Both the position numbers and the translations under genes were made by a program. This document shows positions 7,988 through 16,722 of a stretch of 64,000 nt of DNA, in pieces. Position 1 is the stretch's first letter, and each line of letters begins with the position of its first letter. The stretch lies in NCBI GenBank assembly GCA_000972765.1, contig CP011265.1:2465501-2529500 (forward strand), in the 5' to 3' direction. Source of the stretch: Verrucomicrobia bacterium IMCC26134. GTDB taxonomy: Bacteria > Verrucomicrobiota > Verrucomicrobiia > Opitutales > Opitutaceae. The notes beneath the pieces are model-generated. The model had not been told where the DNA came from. It did not search any database and saw only the letters and a program-made list of their open reading frames with translations.

Positions 7988-8290
7988 ATGACCGCCCGCC
8001 CCTCCCCTGCCCCCGCGCCCGCCGACTGCGCCCAATGCGGCGGCCACATCCCGCGTCGCGCCAAAGCCTGCCCGCACTGCGGGGCGGACGAACGCACCGG
8101 GTGGCGCGAGCAATCGGTTTACGACGGCATGGAACTGCCCGACGAGGCGTGGGCGGAAGACTCGGACACGGAGAGCGCGGAGAACGAGCCGGGCAACGGG
8201 CGAAGCAAGGCGGGCCTGCCGTGGTATTGGACGGCGGTGGCGCTGACCCTGTTGCTCATGGCGATCCTCTTTGCCACCGGGACGTGGTGA
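7988..8290 (+). CDS. Zinc-ribbon membrane-anchored small protein
   Basis: From ATG 7988 the protein has 100 residues. Two CxxC pairs (CAQCGG and CPHCGA, about residues 14-37) form a zinc ribbon, an acidic stretch follows, and a hydrophobic segment (WYWTAVALTLLLMAILFA) near the C-terminus should anchor it in the membrane with the ribbon in the cytoplasm. An upstream in-frame start at 7871 would add an Arg-rich, unlikely N-terminus. No function is assigned. Zinc-ribbon plus single-helix proteins of this kind are common and poorly studied. Confidence 0.6.
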   Translation: MTARPSPAPAPADCAQCGGHIPRRAKACPHCGADERTGWREQSVYDGMELPDEAWAEDSDTESAENEPGNGRSKAGLPWYWTAVALTLLLMAILFATGTW

Positions 8291-8321
8291 CGGACGGCGA
8301 GCGCGCGGATGTCCGGATGCA

Positions 8322-8386
8322 GCCGCGCCCGTGTCGGACGTGTCAGGATGGTCGGGAAAACGTCCGACACGGACGTTGCTACATGG
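8322..8386. repeat. GTCCGTGTCGGAC palindrome pair, second locus
   Basis: CGCCCGTGTCGGACGTGTC is followed by AACGTCCGACACGGACGTTGC, inverted relative to the copy at 6793. The two loci bracket the rluD and zinc-ribbon genes. Confidence 0.5.
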
Positions 8387-8401
8387 GCTGAACGCCGCCG
8401 T

Positions 8402-8851
8402 CTAGGGCAGCTTGGACTGGACGATCTTGCTGGCGGCGCCGAAGTCGATGATGCCGGCCTCGGGTCGTTGCTTGAGGGCGGCGATGACCTTGCCCATTTC
8501 CTTTTTCGAGGCGGCGCCGGTGGCGGCGATGACCTCGACGATCAAGGCCTCGAGCTTGGCCGCGTCGAGACCGGCGGGGAGATACTTTTCCAGGATGGCG
8601 ATCTCGACGAGGTTGGCGGCGACGAGATCGGCGCGGGCGCCCTTCTCGAACTCGACGTTGGCGTCGGTGAGGTTTTTGACCGCCTTGCGAATCGCGGTGG
8701 TGGTGAGGGCGTCGTCGATGGGTTTGTTCTGATCCATCGCAGAGCGCTGGATGGCGGCGTCGGCGGTGCGCAGGATGGTGGCGGTGGCGGTGTCGCGCGC
8801 CTTCATGGCAACGATGATATTGGCGCGGAGGGTTTCGTAAATGGAGGGCAT
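8402..8851 (-). CDS. yqeY: GatB/YqeY domain protein
   Basis: From ATG 8851 (MPSIYETLRANIIVAMKARD) the protein has 149 residues, the usual YqeY length. The N-terminal helical half carries the ARDTATATILRTADAAI pattern. The C-terminal half is the GatB tail-like region with KKEMGKVIAALK and a final SKIVQSKLP. The family resembles the tRNA-binding tail of GatB amidotransferase, but free-standing YqeY proteins have no settled role. An in-frame extension to 8995 reads through low-complexity sequence and is rejected. Confidence 0.85.
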   Translation of the reverse strand: MPSIYETLRANIIVAMKARDTATATILRTADAAIQRSAMDQNKPIDDALTTTAIRKAVKNLTDANVEFEKGARADLVAANLVEIAILEKYLPAGLDAAKLEALIVEVIAATGAASKKEMGKVIAALKQRPEAGIIDFGAASKIVQSKLP

Positions 8852-8964
8852 GGGGAAGAACCATGCGGCGGCGGGGCGCGGTGTCCACCCCGCAGCTCCG
8901 CCACCCGGCTGCGCCCGAGGGCGCGTGTTAATAAAAAACCATAATCGGAAACCAGCCGACGGAT

Positions 8965-9057
8965 TTTTTGCCGCAAAAGAACGCAAGGATAACAAAGAAC
9001 GATTTTTCCGTCTGTATCACTTTGCGTTCTCCACGTTCTTTCGCGGCCACACTCCGG
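8965..9057. repeat. GCAAAG-type hairpin repeat
   Basis: GCCGCAAAAGAACGCAAGG and the inverted TTGCGTTCTCCACGTTCTTTCGCGGCC are about 50 bp apart. It is of the same family as 51817-52005 and lies between yqeY and the end of the RidA gene. Confidence 0.5.
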
Positions 9058-9080
9058 GTAGCAGGCCCCAGACGCTGTGT

Positions 9081-9542
9081 TTAACCGGCGACCTCGATGA
9101 CGAGCTGGACCTCGGTGGTGGAGTTGCGCGGCAGGCCGGCGACGGCGACGGCGGCGCGGGCATGACGGCCGGCATCGCCGAAGACGGCCACGAGCAGATC
9201 GCTGGCGCCGTTGATCACGGCGGGGCTGTCGGCGAAACCGCTGGTGGCGTTGACGAAGCCGTTGACCATGACGATGCGCTTCACGCGGCTGAGTTCGCCG
9301 AGGTGGGTTTTGACATTGGCGAGGGTGTTGAGCACCGCGACGCGGGCGGATTCGTAGGCGGTGGCGACGGTCTGGTCGCGGCCGACCTGACCGGCGTGGG
9401 TGAGCTCGCCGTTGCGGATGGCAAGGGTGCCGGCGCAGAAGAGCAGGTTGCCGCTCTGGACGACGGGGAGGTAATTGCCGGCGGTGGCGGCGACGACGGG
9501 GAGTTCAAGACCGAGTTCAGCGAGTTTTTGTTCGGGAGTCAT
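9081..9542 (-). CDS. RidA (YjgF/YER057c) family protein
   Basis: The protein has 153 residues from ATG 9542. It follows the RidA fold order: LPVVQSGNLLFCAGTLA, GQVGRDQTVATAYESARVAVLNTLANVKTHLGELSRV, and a C-terminal RAAVAVAGLPRNSTTEVQLVIEV. It is longer than canonical RidA (about 128 residues). The usual substrate-binding arginine of IARAAV is replaced in the HARAAVAVAGLP context, where the Arg is shifted or kept just upstream, so enamine/imine deaminase activity is likely but not certain. It is the last gene of the leftward run that starts with the DUF1573 gene. Confidence 0.85.
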   Translation of the reverse strand: MTPEQKLAELGLELPVVAATAGNYLPVVQSGNLLFCAGTLAIRNGELTHAGQVGRDQTVATAYESARVAVLNTLANVKTHLGELSRVKRIVMVNGFVNATSGFADSPAVINGASDLLVAVFGDAGRHARAAVAVAGLPRNSTTEVQLVIEVAG

Positions 9543-9600
9543 GGGAGGGAAGGAATGGCGGCAAGAAGGCACAACAAGGGCAAAGGAAAAGCCCGGGCTT

Positions 9601-10422
9601 TTAAACGCCGGGGAGCCCGTGACGGCGCGCTTCGGCGGCAAAGCAGGCGAGGCCTGCACCGGCGCTCTGCCCCGCTTGCAGGCAAAGCGGATAATCGGAG
9701 CCGAAGAGGACTTGGTCGGGACGAACGGTGGTGCCGCGCAAGGCCCAGGCGGCGGAGCCGTAGAGCAGAGGCGCGGCGGCGGTGTCCACCCGCACGTTCG
9801 GCAGAGGGCGCACGTCAAAGGCGCCGGCCCAGTGGGCGAACACGAAGTCAACCTGCGGGTGAGAAAGAGCCAGGCGCTCCACGTCCGCGAAAGGAGTCTC
9901 GATCTTGCCCGGATAGGCGCGCCCGTTCGGATCGGTGACGTGGATATTCACCGGCCAGCCCCACGACGCGGCGAGGCCGAGCGCGGCCTGCATCGCCGGC
10001 GTATCAAGGGCCGCGCCGACGCTTTGCGGGGAAAGCTCCCCCACCCCGCCCAAACCCTCGCCGCGGGCGCGCCGCAACTCGGCCTCGACCTCAGCCGGAG
10101 GACTGGCGGGGTGAAAGGTCGCATAGGCGGAAAGCCGGTCCGGGTGACGGCGCACGCACTCGGCGTAGAACCGGTTTTGCGCGGCGCAGGAGGCGGAGTG
10201 TTCCCAATACCAGCCGAGCAGGATGGCACGATCGATCCCGGCGGCATCGAGATCGCGCAGCAAAGTTTCCAGGTCGGGAAACTCCTGAACGGGCCGGCCA
10301 TCCCGCCTGCGACGGGTGCAGAGACGGGCCCAATGCGCTTCGCCCGCAGCGGCAGCCCACCCAACCGGATCGCGGTTAACGGCGTCGGGATATAGATGAA
10401 CGTGGTGATCGACCGAGGCCAT
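9601..10422 (-). CDS. Amidohydrolase-2 family metal-dependent hydrolase
   Basis: The protein has 273 residues. The TIM-barrel metal motifs are visible: DHHVHLYP at the N-terminus (His7 and His9), IHVTDPNG in the middle, FAHWAG, and LFGSDYPL near residue 235 carrying the catalytic Asp. Members act as lactonases, decarboxylases or hydrolases on small organic acids; the substrate is unknown. It sits 18 bp after the MauE-like gene and about 60 bp before RidA on the same strand, so it is probably part of one operon. Confidence 0.8.
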   Translation of the reverse strand: MASVDHHVHLYPDAVNRDPVGWAAAAGEAHWARLCTRRRRDGRPVQEFPDLETLLRDLDAAGIDRAILLGWYWEHSASCAAQNRFYAECVRRHPDRLSAYATFHPASPPAEVEAELRRARGEGLGGVGELSPQSVGAALDTPAMQAALGLAASWGWPVNIHVTDPNGRAYPGKIETPFADVERLALSHPQVDFVFAHWAGAFDVRPLPNVRVDTAAAPLLYGSAAWALRGTTVRPDQVLFGSDYPLCLQAGQSAGAGLACFAAEARRHGLPGV

Positions 10423-10440
10423 GGCGTTGGGGAAAGTAAA

Positions 10441-10875
10441 TCAGGAACGACGGGGCGCTCCGCCCCCATGGACGCAGCTCATTTTGAATACAAGGAGCGC
10501 AACGGCGAGCAACGCAACATCGCGCACCAGCGCGACCCCCAGCGGAGAGTCGGACCGGCCAAAACAACCGCAGCTGATATCCAGCCCCCGCGCCAGAGCG
10601 GCGGCCACGGCGGCGGTAAAGACCGCCAGCAGCAGGCTCGCCAGCAGACTCGCGCCCGCACGCCATCGAGGCCGCAAGAGGCCGGCCGCGATCAACAACT
10701 CCAACCAAGGCAGATACACGGCCAGGAGTGCGGACGGACCGGACGGGAGAAGTTGATAGTTCTCTATGGCGAGCGCGAACGCAGCCGGGTCGCGGAGCTT
10801 GAGCGAACCGGCGTAGCCGAAGATCCCCGCGAGCGCGGCCGCCAGCAACCAGACCATGAGGGAACGGCGGTTCAT
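10441..10875 (-). CDS. MauE/DoxX-like membrane protein
   Basis: The protein has 144 residues from ATG 10875, with four predicted hydrophobic helices. The MauE pattern is clear: FGYAGSLKLRDPAAFALAIENYQLLP, then LLAVYLPWLELLIAAGLL, then ARGLDISCGCFG, whose Cys pair is the family hallmark. MauE-type proteins are thought to take part in redox or maturation steps of periplasmic proteins. It overlaps the rhodanese gene by 4 nt (ATGA), which indicates translational coupling. Confidence 0.85.
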   Translation of the reverse strand: MNRRSLMVWLLAAALAGIFGYAGSLKLRDPAAFALAIENYQLLPSGPSALLAVYLPWLELLIAAGLLRPRWRAGASLLASLLLAVFTAAVAAALARGLDISCGCFGRSDSPLGVALVRDVALLAVALLVFKMSCVHGGGAPRRS

Positions 10876-11300
10876 GGCTTTGCCCTTCCAGCCGCGACGA
10901 GGGCGGGCCAGCCGTCTCGCAGGATGACGATTTGCGCCAATCCGAGCTCGCGACGCAGCCGGCGGGCGGTGCCCTGGCTCGCGCGGCAAGACGCGCCGCC
11001 GCAATAGACCACCACGCGCTGTTCGGGAAGCCAGGCGGCGATCACATCCGGCAGCGCAGCCTCCCAGACGGTCTCGCTCAGATTCAGCGCTCCGGGCAGA
11101 TGGGCGCGGGCATACTCGGAGGGCTCCCGCGCATCAATCCAGAGGACGGACGCGGACGGCGGTTTATCCAAATCAGCCAGCACGACCGAAGGGATCGGAT
11201 GCCAGGCCTCGGACCAATTGGGACGGCGGGGATGCAGCCACCCCGTCAAGAGGGCGGGAACGAGAGCGAGCAAAAGGAGGAAAACGACACGGCGAAACAT
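10872..11300 (-). CDS. Membrane-anchored rhodanese-domain protein
   Basis: The protein has 142 residues. An N-terminal hydrophobic anchor (VVFLLLLALVPALLTGWL) is followed by one rhodanese domain: VLWIDAREPSEYARAHLPGALNL, then the Cys loop VVYCGGASCRASQGTA at about residues 97-112. It probably faces the periplasm and handles sulfane sulfur or thiols. Its position between the DUF1573 protein and the MauE-like protein, with a 4-nt overlap to the latter, suggests a joint redox or sulfur function. Confidence 0.85.
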   Translation of the reverse strand: MFRRVVFLLLLALVPALLTGWLHPRRPNWSEAWHPIPSVVLADLDKPPSASVLWIDAREPSEYARAHLPGALNLSETVWEAALPDVIAAWLPEQRVVVYCGGASCRASQGTARRLRRELGLAQIVILRDGWPALVAAGRAKP

Positions 11301-11362
11301 GAAGGGGGGAAACCCGACGGGCGGCGGTTGCCGGATCGGCGAGGGTGCGGGAGCAGGAGGGC

Positions 11363-12085
11363 TTAGCGGGCTAGTTCAACCGAGGCCGCCGGGGTGGCGG
11401 ACGGAGCGGGTGCCGGAGCGATGGAGGGCCTCGACTGAGGCCCGTAACGCAAGTAGAAGGTATCCGTGGAAACGACGCCGGCGGCGCTCTGGCTGCGCAC
11501 CAACACGGTGGACCGGGCGGCAATACTTGGAGCGGGATCCACCAGATGCGCGGTGAGTTTGAAGGCGGCCCCCTCCTTCTCGACCGACGACGTGACGGTG
11601 AACGCCGGGTCCGTGGACGTGAGCCCCAGCAGGGTAACGGGTAAATCCTGATAATACGTCACGGTGACGGACTGGTCGCCAAGATTGGGCGCCTGAAACA
11701 AAAGCAGGCGGGGAAGGATGACGGAGCGCATCGGCACATTCACATTAAGGGTGAGCTCATGCACCCCTGCGTCCGTGGGCACGGTGATCAGGCGGCTCTG
11801 CGGCCCCTGCCGTTCGCCGATATCGAACCGCACCTTGAGGGTGTTCGCATCGCCCGGCGCGAAGGTTTTTTTATCGAGCGACGCCACCATGCAGCCGCAC
11901 GACGTCGTGATATCCGCGACGGTCACGACGCTCTCGCCCGTATTTTTAAACGGATACTCCACATCGACGTGCGGCACCTGTTTATCGAGATCGAGGGTGA
12001 TGGTGGTTTTATCGAAAACCAGCGCGGCCCTGCCGAACGGGGAGAACTGGAGCAAGAGGAGGACGAAGACGAAAAGACGTTTCAT
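11363..12085 (-). CDS. Exported DUF1573 domain protein
   Basis: The protein has 240 residues from ATG 12085. A signal peptide (MKRLFVFVLLLLQFSPFGRAA) is followed by the DUF1573 beta-sandwich with its diagnostic VTVADITTSCGCMVASLDKKTFAPGD (Cys pair near residues 62-64) and a second immunoglobulin-like half. The tail is Pro/Ala-rich. DUF1573 proteins are exported and of unknown role. This is the first gene of the leftward set with rhodanese and MauE, a gap of 62 bp to the rhodanese start. The paired Cys residues in all three products point to periplasmic thiol chemistry. Confidence 0.85.
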   Translation of the reverse strand: MKRLFVFVLLLLQFSPFGRAALVFDKTTITLDLDKQVPHVDVEYPFKNTGESVVTVADITTSCGCMVASLDKKTFAPGDANTLKVRFDIGERQGPQSRLITVPTDAGVHELTLNVNVPMRSVILPRLLLFQAPNLGDQSVTVTYYQDLPVTLLGLTSTDPAFTVTSSVEKEGAAFKLTAHLVDPAPSIAARSTVLVRSQSAAGVVSTDTFYLRYGPQSRPSIAPAPAPSATPAASVELAR

Positions 12086-12232
12086 GCGAGGGATGAGGGG
12101 CAAAGGACAGGCTCTCGAAAGAAGGCAGTGTGGAAACAAAGAGGCAACCGCGGCGACCCGAATAATCGGCCCCGGCGGCAGGAGCTTCGAAACCAGGGAT
12201 CGCCCGGACTTGGCAACGCGGTCGGAAAGAGG

Positions 12233-12345
12233 TCATACCAAGCGCCCGTATCTTTAAAATTTTCAACGCAAAGGCGCGTAGGCGCGGAGATCTCACCGAA
12301 ATGTAATTACCGATGTCTGTTCTCTGTGTTCTTTGTGGCGATGAC
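12233..12345. repeat. Dispersed repeat with ATACCAA-GCGCCCGT start and GCAAAG core
   Basis: CATACCAAGCGCCCGTAT begins it, followed by CAACGCAAAGGCGCG and a partial inverted arm TTCTCTGTGTTCTTTGTGGCG. The same start (ATACCAACGGCCCGTG) opens the repeat at 20953. It fills the gap between priA and the DUF1573 gene; no gene is seen. Confidence 0.45.
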
Positions 12346-12359
12346 CTACTTGAAAATGC

Positions 12360-14630
12360 TCAGCACAAGTTCACCGGGTCCACGTCCAGAACCTGCACCA
12401 TGTCTTCGGGCCAGGCGAAGTCAGCCCTGAGCTTGCCTAGCTCGGCCACAATGCCCGTCACCGGGGCGTTGCAGAAATACCAGAGCTGCCAGCGATACTC
12501 GTCCTTGATCTTCTCGATCGGGGCCGCCGCCGGTCCCGCCAGCGTCACTTTCTCGCCCAGCGCCGCCGCCACCCGGTTTTTCCACTGCTCGGCGAAGAAC
12601 TGCAGCTTTTCCGGATTCGGTCCGCGAAAGAGGTGGTGCAACAAATGCCGCGCCGGCGGGTAACCGAACTCGCGCCGCATCTTGATCTCCGTCTCGGCAA
12701 ACCCGGTGAAGTCCGCGTGCCGCGAAAACTGGATCGCCCCGGCCTCGGGCGTAAAGGTCTGCACCACCACCTCGCCCGCCCGGTCGCCACGGCCCGAACG
12801 GCCCGCGACTTGCACGAGGAGCTGAAAGGTTCGCTCGTTGGCGCGAAAGTCCGGCACGTGCATCGAGAGGTCGGCGTCCACCAGCCCCACCAGCGTCACG
12901 TTCGGGAAATCGAGCCCCTTCGCGATCATCTGCGTGCCGACCAGGATATCGATTTTACCCGCGCGGAAGTCGCCCAGGATCTCGCGGAAGCGGTGTTTTT
13001 TCGCCATCGTGTCCGAGTCGATGCGCTCGAGCCGCGCATTCGGCAGCACCCGGCGGACCGCCTCCTCGACGCGCTGCGTGCCCGTGCCACGCCACTTGAT
13101 GTCCGGCGCGCCGCAGGACGGGCAGCGTGAAGGCGCGTTGCCCTGCTGGCCGCACAGGTGGCAACGCAGCGTCTCGTCGGCGCGGTGGTAGGTCATCGAC
13201 ACACTGCAATGCGGACACTCCTCCACATGGCCGCACTTGCGGCACTGCATCGCCGAGGAGTAGCCGCGGCGGTTGATAAACAGGATCGTCTGCTCGCCGC
13301 GCGAGATGCGCGCGCGCATGCCCTCGACGAGGCGCTTGGAAAGGGTGGCCGGGCCGCGCTGCTGCATGCACTCCACCCGCATGTCCACGATGTCGATGAA
13401 GGGGAGTTTACGGTCGTCGATCCGCTGGGTGAGTTTGAGCAGGCCGTATTTGCCCGAGGAGGCGTTGGCCCAGGTTTCGAGCGAGGGCGTGGCGGAGCCG
13501 AGCAGGCAGAGCGCGCCGGCCAGCTTGGCGCGCATGATGGCGGTGTCGCGGCCGTGGTAGCGCGGCGTCTCGTCCTGTTTGTAGGCGGGCTCGTGTTCCT
13601 CATCCACCACGATCAGCCGCAGATCCTGCACCGGAGCGAAGACCGCCGAGCGCGCGCCCACGACCACGCGCGCCTCGCCGGTCGCGAGCGCGAGCCAGCC
13701 GTCGAGCCGTTCGCCTTCACTCAAATGACTGTGCCACACCACGCAGCGGTGCCCCGGCGCGATGGCCTCGAGCCGGCTGCGTAAACGCGCCACCGTCTGC
13801 GGCGTGAGCGCGACCTCGGGCACGAGAAACGCCACGCCGCCGCCGGCCGCGAGCGCGGTCTGGATGGCGCGCAGATAGACCTCGGTTTTGCCCGAACCAG
13901 TCACCCCGAAGAGCAGCTGCACGCCGAACTTCGGCTGCGCCGCCGAGAGCAGCGGCGTGAGCACGTCCACCGCCGCCTGTTGCTCGCTGTTGAGCCGGTG
14001 CGGCTGCGCCGCGACGTGTTCCCCGGCCGAATGAGCGTCGTCGTAGGCGATGCGCTCGACGCGGCGCGTCTGCTCGCGCACCCAGCCGCGGTTGATCAGA
14101 CCGTTGATCGCGGCGGCGGTGACCGTGAGGCGGTCGAGCACGAGCGATTTCGCGACGGGGCGCGGTTGCGAGAGGAGAAACGCAAACACCTTGGCCTGCG
14201 CCGGGGCGCGCTTTGCGAGCGCGGCGATCTCGTCGTCCGTCGGCGCCCCCGGCAGGCCGGGCGGCACGGCGGGCGCGAGGAGTTTTTCCTGTTTCAAAGC
14301 GGCGGCCTTGCGCACCGCGACCGGCAGCATGGCCTCGATGATGGCATCCAGCCCGGCCGCGTAGTAGGCGCTCATCCAGTGGGCAAGGCGCAGTAAATCC
14401 GGAGGCAGCGCCGGGAAAGGGTAGACGAGCCCGGCGAGCGGCTTGCAGCGCTCCACCGGAAAATCCTTGGGCGCGCTGAACTCGGCCACGATGCCGAGGT
14501 GAAAGCGATTCACGATCGGGATGCGCACCAGCGAGCCGACCTGCAACTGCGCGCGGAGCGACTCCGGCACTTTGTAGTGCAGAAGCTTGTCGAACCCCGC
14601 GAGTGGATGCACGCCGACCGTTTCTGTCAT
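12360..14630 (-). CDS. priA: Primosomal protein N' (replication restart helicase PriA)
   Basis: The protein has 756 residues from ATG 14630 (MTETVGVHPLAGFDKLLHYKVP). The N-terminal DNA-binding domain covers about 1-105. The helicase core shows Walker A GVTGSGKTEVYLRA, a DEEH box in IVVDEEHEPAYKQDE, and motif III GSATPSLE. Two zinc sites lie in the cysteine cluster CRKCGHVEECPHC...CHLCGQ...CPSCG. The C-terminal motifs include GTQMIAKGLDFPNVTLVG and QVAGRSGRG. PriA restarts stalled replication forks. It is divergent from the Fur-family gene, with 144 bp between the starts. Confidence 0.95.
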   Translation of the reverse strand: MTETVGVHPLAGFDKLLHYKVPESLRAQLQVGSLVRIPIVNRFHLGIVAEFSAPKDFPVERCKPLAGLVYPFPALPPDLLRLAHWMSAYYAAGLDAIIEAMLPVAVRKAAALKQEKLLAPAVPPGLPGAPTDDEIAALAKRAPAQAKVFAFLLSQPRPVAKSLVLDRLTVTAAAINGLINRGWVREQTRRVERIAYDDAHSAGEHVAAQPHRLNSEQQAAVDVLTPLLSAAQPKFGVQLLFGVTGSGKTEVYLRAIQTALAAGGGVAFLVPEVALTPQTVARLRSRLEAIAPGHRCVVWHSHLSEGERLDGWLALATGEARVVVGARSAVFAPVQDLRLIVVDEEHEPAYKQDETPRYHGRDTAIMRAKLAGALCLLGSATPSLETWANASSGKYGLLKLTQRIDDRKLPFIDIVDMRVECMQQRGPATLSKRLVEGMRARISRGEQTILFINRRGYSSAMQCRKCGHVEECPHCSVSMTYHRADETLRCHLCGQQGNAPSRCPSCGAPDIKWRGTGTQRVEEAVRRVLPNARLERIDSDTMAKKHRFREILGDFRAGKIDILVGTQMIAKGLDFPNVTLVGLVDADLSMHVPDFRANERTFQLLVQVAGRSGRGDRAGEVVVQTFTPEAGAIQFSRHADFTGFAETEIKMRREFGYPPARHLLHHLFRGPNPEKLQFFAEQWKNRVAAALGEKVTLAGPAAAPIEKIKDEYRWQLWYFCNAPVTGIVAELGKLRADFAWPEDMVQVLDVDPVNLC

Positions 14631-14774
14631 GACTCGACGTCGTTGAAGCCACACCCTTCCGCCTCGCGCAAGACATGCCGCGACTGAAACTCGCATCCCC
14701 CGCAGCCTCTACGCAGCTGGACGCGGCGATGAACGGATTGACAGAGTTGAGAGCGAAGTGAGACTCGCGGTCCC

Positions 14775-15236
14775 GTGAGTAACGCCGACGCCCTCGCCAA
14801 ATTCAAACATCACCTCGCCGGCAAAGGCCTGCGCTTGACCGATCAGCGGAAGGCCATTTTCGCCGCCGCCTTCGCGCAAAAGGACCACTTTACCGCCGAG
14901 GAGCTGCTCGACCACGCCCGCGTCATTGATAAATCAGTCTCCCGCGCAACCGTTTACAGAACACTGCCCATCATGATCGAGGGCGCCTTGCTCCGGGAAG
15001 TCGATATCGGACGCAACCAGAAGTATTACCTGCCCAACCACGATAGCAGCGCGCAGGTCGCCCAGGTCATCTGCCTCGATTGCGACAAGATTTTCGAGAT
15101 CAGCGCCCCGTTCATGTCGTGGTATGGCAACACCGTCTCCTCCAAGCTCGGCCTCACGCCCGTGAGCCAGCGCCTGCAAGTCAGCGCGCATTGCGACACC
15201 TTAAAAGCCGCCGGCGTTTGCAAACACCGCGCCTGA
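14775..15236 (+). CDS. Fur-family metalloregulator
   Basis: The protein has 153 residues from a GTG start. The winged-helix N-terminus shows [20 protein letters not shown] and [18 protein letters not shown], the usual recognition-helix region. The dimerisation half has [10 protein letters not shown] (first CxxC). The second structural zinc pair is altered: [13 protein letters not shown] replaces the normal CxxC. It could be a Fur, PerR or Zur-like protein; the metal cannot be decided. It is divergent from priA and followed at 83 bp by a TPR gene. Confidence 0.85.
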   Translation: MSNADALAKFKHHLAGKGLRLTDQRKAIFAAAFAQKDHFTAEELLDHARVIDKSVSRATVYRTLPIMIEGALLREVDIGRNQKYYLPNHDSSAQVAQVICLDCDKIFEISAPFMSWYGNTVSSKLGLTPVSQRLQVSAHCDTLKAAGVCKHRA

Positions 15237-15318
15237 GGCGGAACCTCTTGTCCGCCGCGCCCGGTCCCCGGTCCGGCCCCCTCCCCGCCCTCGCCTCTTT
15301 AATTTTAAAACCCACCCC

Positions 15319-15693
15319 ATGTCCCGCAAGGAAGACACCAATTTCGATATCGCCTTCTACGAAAGCGTGCTGCGCCGCGATCCCTCCTACGTGGATGTCG
15401 TCGAGCTGCTCGGAGGCCTCTACACCAAGGCCGGCCGCATTGCCGACGGCCTGAAAATGGACCGCAAGCTCGTCCGCTTGCTGCCCGACAACGACACCGC
15501 CCACTACAACCTGGCGTGCAGTCTCGCCCTCTGCAAACGCCCGACCGAGGCGCTCCGTTCCCTCGCCAAGGCCGTCGACCTCGGCTACGATGACGCCGGC
15601 TGGATGGAGACCGATCCCGACCTCGAACCACTCCGCAAACGAAAGGCGTTCGCCGTGTTGCTTGCGATCGTGCAAAAAAACGAAAAAGCCTGA
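15319..15693 (+). CDS. Small TPR-repeat protein
   Basis: The protein has 124 residues. About two and a half tetratricopeptide-like helical pairs can be read (FDIAFYESVLRRDPSYVDVVELLGGLYTKAGR, then DNDTAHYNLACSLALCKRPTEALRSLAKAVDLG). There is no signal peptide, so it is a cytoplasmic protein-binding scaffold. It lies between the Fur-family gene and nadA on the same strand with gaps of 83 and 48 bp; the function is unknown. Confidence 0.75.
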   Translation: MSRKEDTNFDIAFYESVLRRDPSYVDVVELLGGLYTKAGRIADGLKMDRKLVRLLPDNDTAHYNLACSLALCKRPTEALRSLAKAVDLGYDDAGWMETDPDLEPLRKRKAFAVLLAIVQKNEKA

Positions 15694-15741
15694 ACTCCGC
15701 CCGCTTCGTTCTCTCCACCCGCCCTGCCCGCCCGCTTCCCG

Positions 15742-16722
15742 ATGCCCGCCTTGCTCAACTACGAACCGCTCGTGCTCGCCCCGCGCGCCGAGCTCCCTCC
15801 CCTCACCGCCATCCAGGAGGAAATCCTCGCCCTGAAGAAGGAGCGCAACGCCGTCATCCTCGCGCACAATTACCAGAACGAGGACATCCAGCGCATCGCC
15901 GATTTCGTCGGCGACTCCCTCGGCCTCGCCTACCAGGCCCAGGCCGCCCAGTCGGATGTCATCCTCTTCTGCGGCGTGCACTTCATGGCCGAGACCGCCA
16001 AGATCGTTAACCCCGGCCGCACCGTCCTCCTGCCCGACCTCGACGCCGGGTGCTCGCTCGCCGACTCCTGCCCCGCCGAGCGTCTCGCCGCTTACAAGGC
16101 CGCGCATCCCAACGTTTACGTCGTCGCCTACATCAACTGCTCCGCCGCCGTCAAAGCCCTCAGCGACGTCATCGTCACCAGCGGCAACGCGCAGAAGATC
16201 GTCGCCCGCGTGCCCGCCGACCGGGACATCCTCTTCGTGCCCGACCAGAATCTGGGCCAATGGGTCTCCCAGCGCACCGGCCGGAAAATGCAGCTCTGGC
16301 CGGGCAGTTGTTACGCCCATGTGATGTTCACCACCCAGGCCATCGAACGCATCCGTATCCAGTTTCCCGATGCGCCGGTCGTCGCCCACCCCGAGTGCGT
16401 CCAGGCCGTGCGCGACCTCGCCGACGAGGTTTGCTCCACCGAGCTGATGGTGAAATACGCCAAGAACTCCCCCGCCGACCGCATCATCGTCGTCACCGAG
16501 AGCGGCATGTTGCACCGCCTGCGCCGCGAGGTGCCGTCCAAAACCTTCATCGCCGGCCCCACCGACACCTGCGCCTGCAACGACTGCCGTTTCATGAAAA
16601 TGAACACCATCGAAAAGGTCCGCGATGCCCTCAAGTTCATGCGCCCCGAGCTGGATGTCCCCGAGCCCGTCCGCTCCGCCGCCCTCGTGCCCATCCAGCG
16701 CATGCTGGACTGGAGCCGCTGA
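15742..16722 (+). CDS. nadA: Quinolinate synthase A
   Basis: The protein has 326 residues. NadA condenses iminoaspartate with dihydroxyacetone phosphate to quinolinate in NAD synthesis, using a 4Fe-4S cluster. The signatures are present: VILAHNYQNEDIQ, FCGVHFMAETAKI, DLDAGCSLADSCPA, LWPGSCYAHV, AHPECV and the C-terminal TDTCACNDCRFMKMNT. The cluster-ligand cysteines sit in the Gly-rich contexts expected. No nadB or nadC is next to it in this window. Confidence 0.95.
   Translation: MPALLNYEPLVLAPRAELPPLTAIQEEILALKKERNAVILAHNYQNEDIQRIADFVGDSLGLAYQAQAAQSDVILFCGVHFMAETAKIVNPGRTVLLPDLDAGCSLADSCPAERLAAYKAAHPNVYVVAYINCSAAVKALSDVIVTSGNAQKIVARVPADRDILFVPDQNLGQWVSQRTGRKMQLWPGSCYAHVMFTTQAIERIRIQFPDAPVVAHPECVQAVRDLADEVCSTELMVKYAKNSPADRIIVVTESGMLHRLRREVPSKTFIAGPTDTCACNDCRFMKMNTIEKVRDALKFMRPELDVPEPVRSAALVPIQRMLDWSR

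Noticed and set aside
8852-8995. N-terminal extension of the YqeY gene
   Set aside because: It reads through repeat and Pro/Ala/Gly-rich sequence; ATG 8851 gives the usual length.
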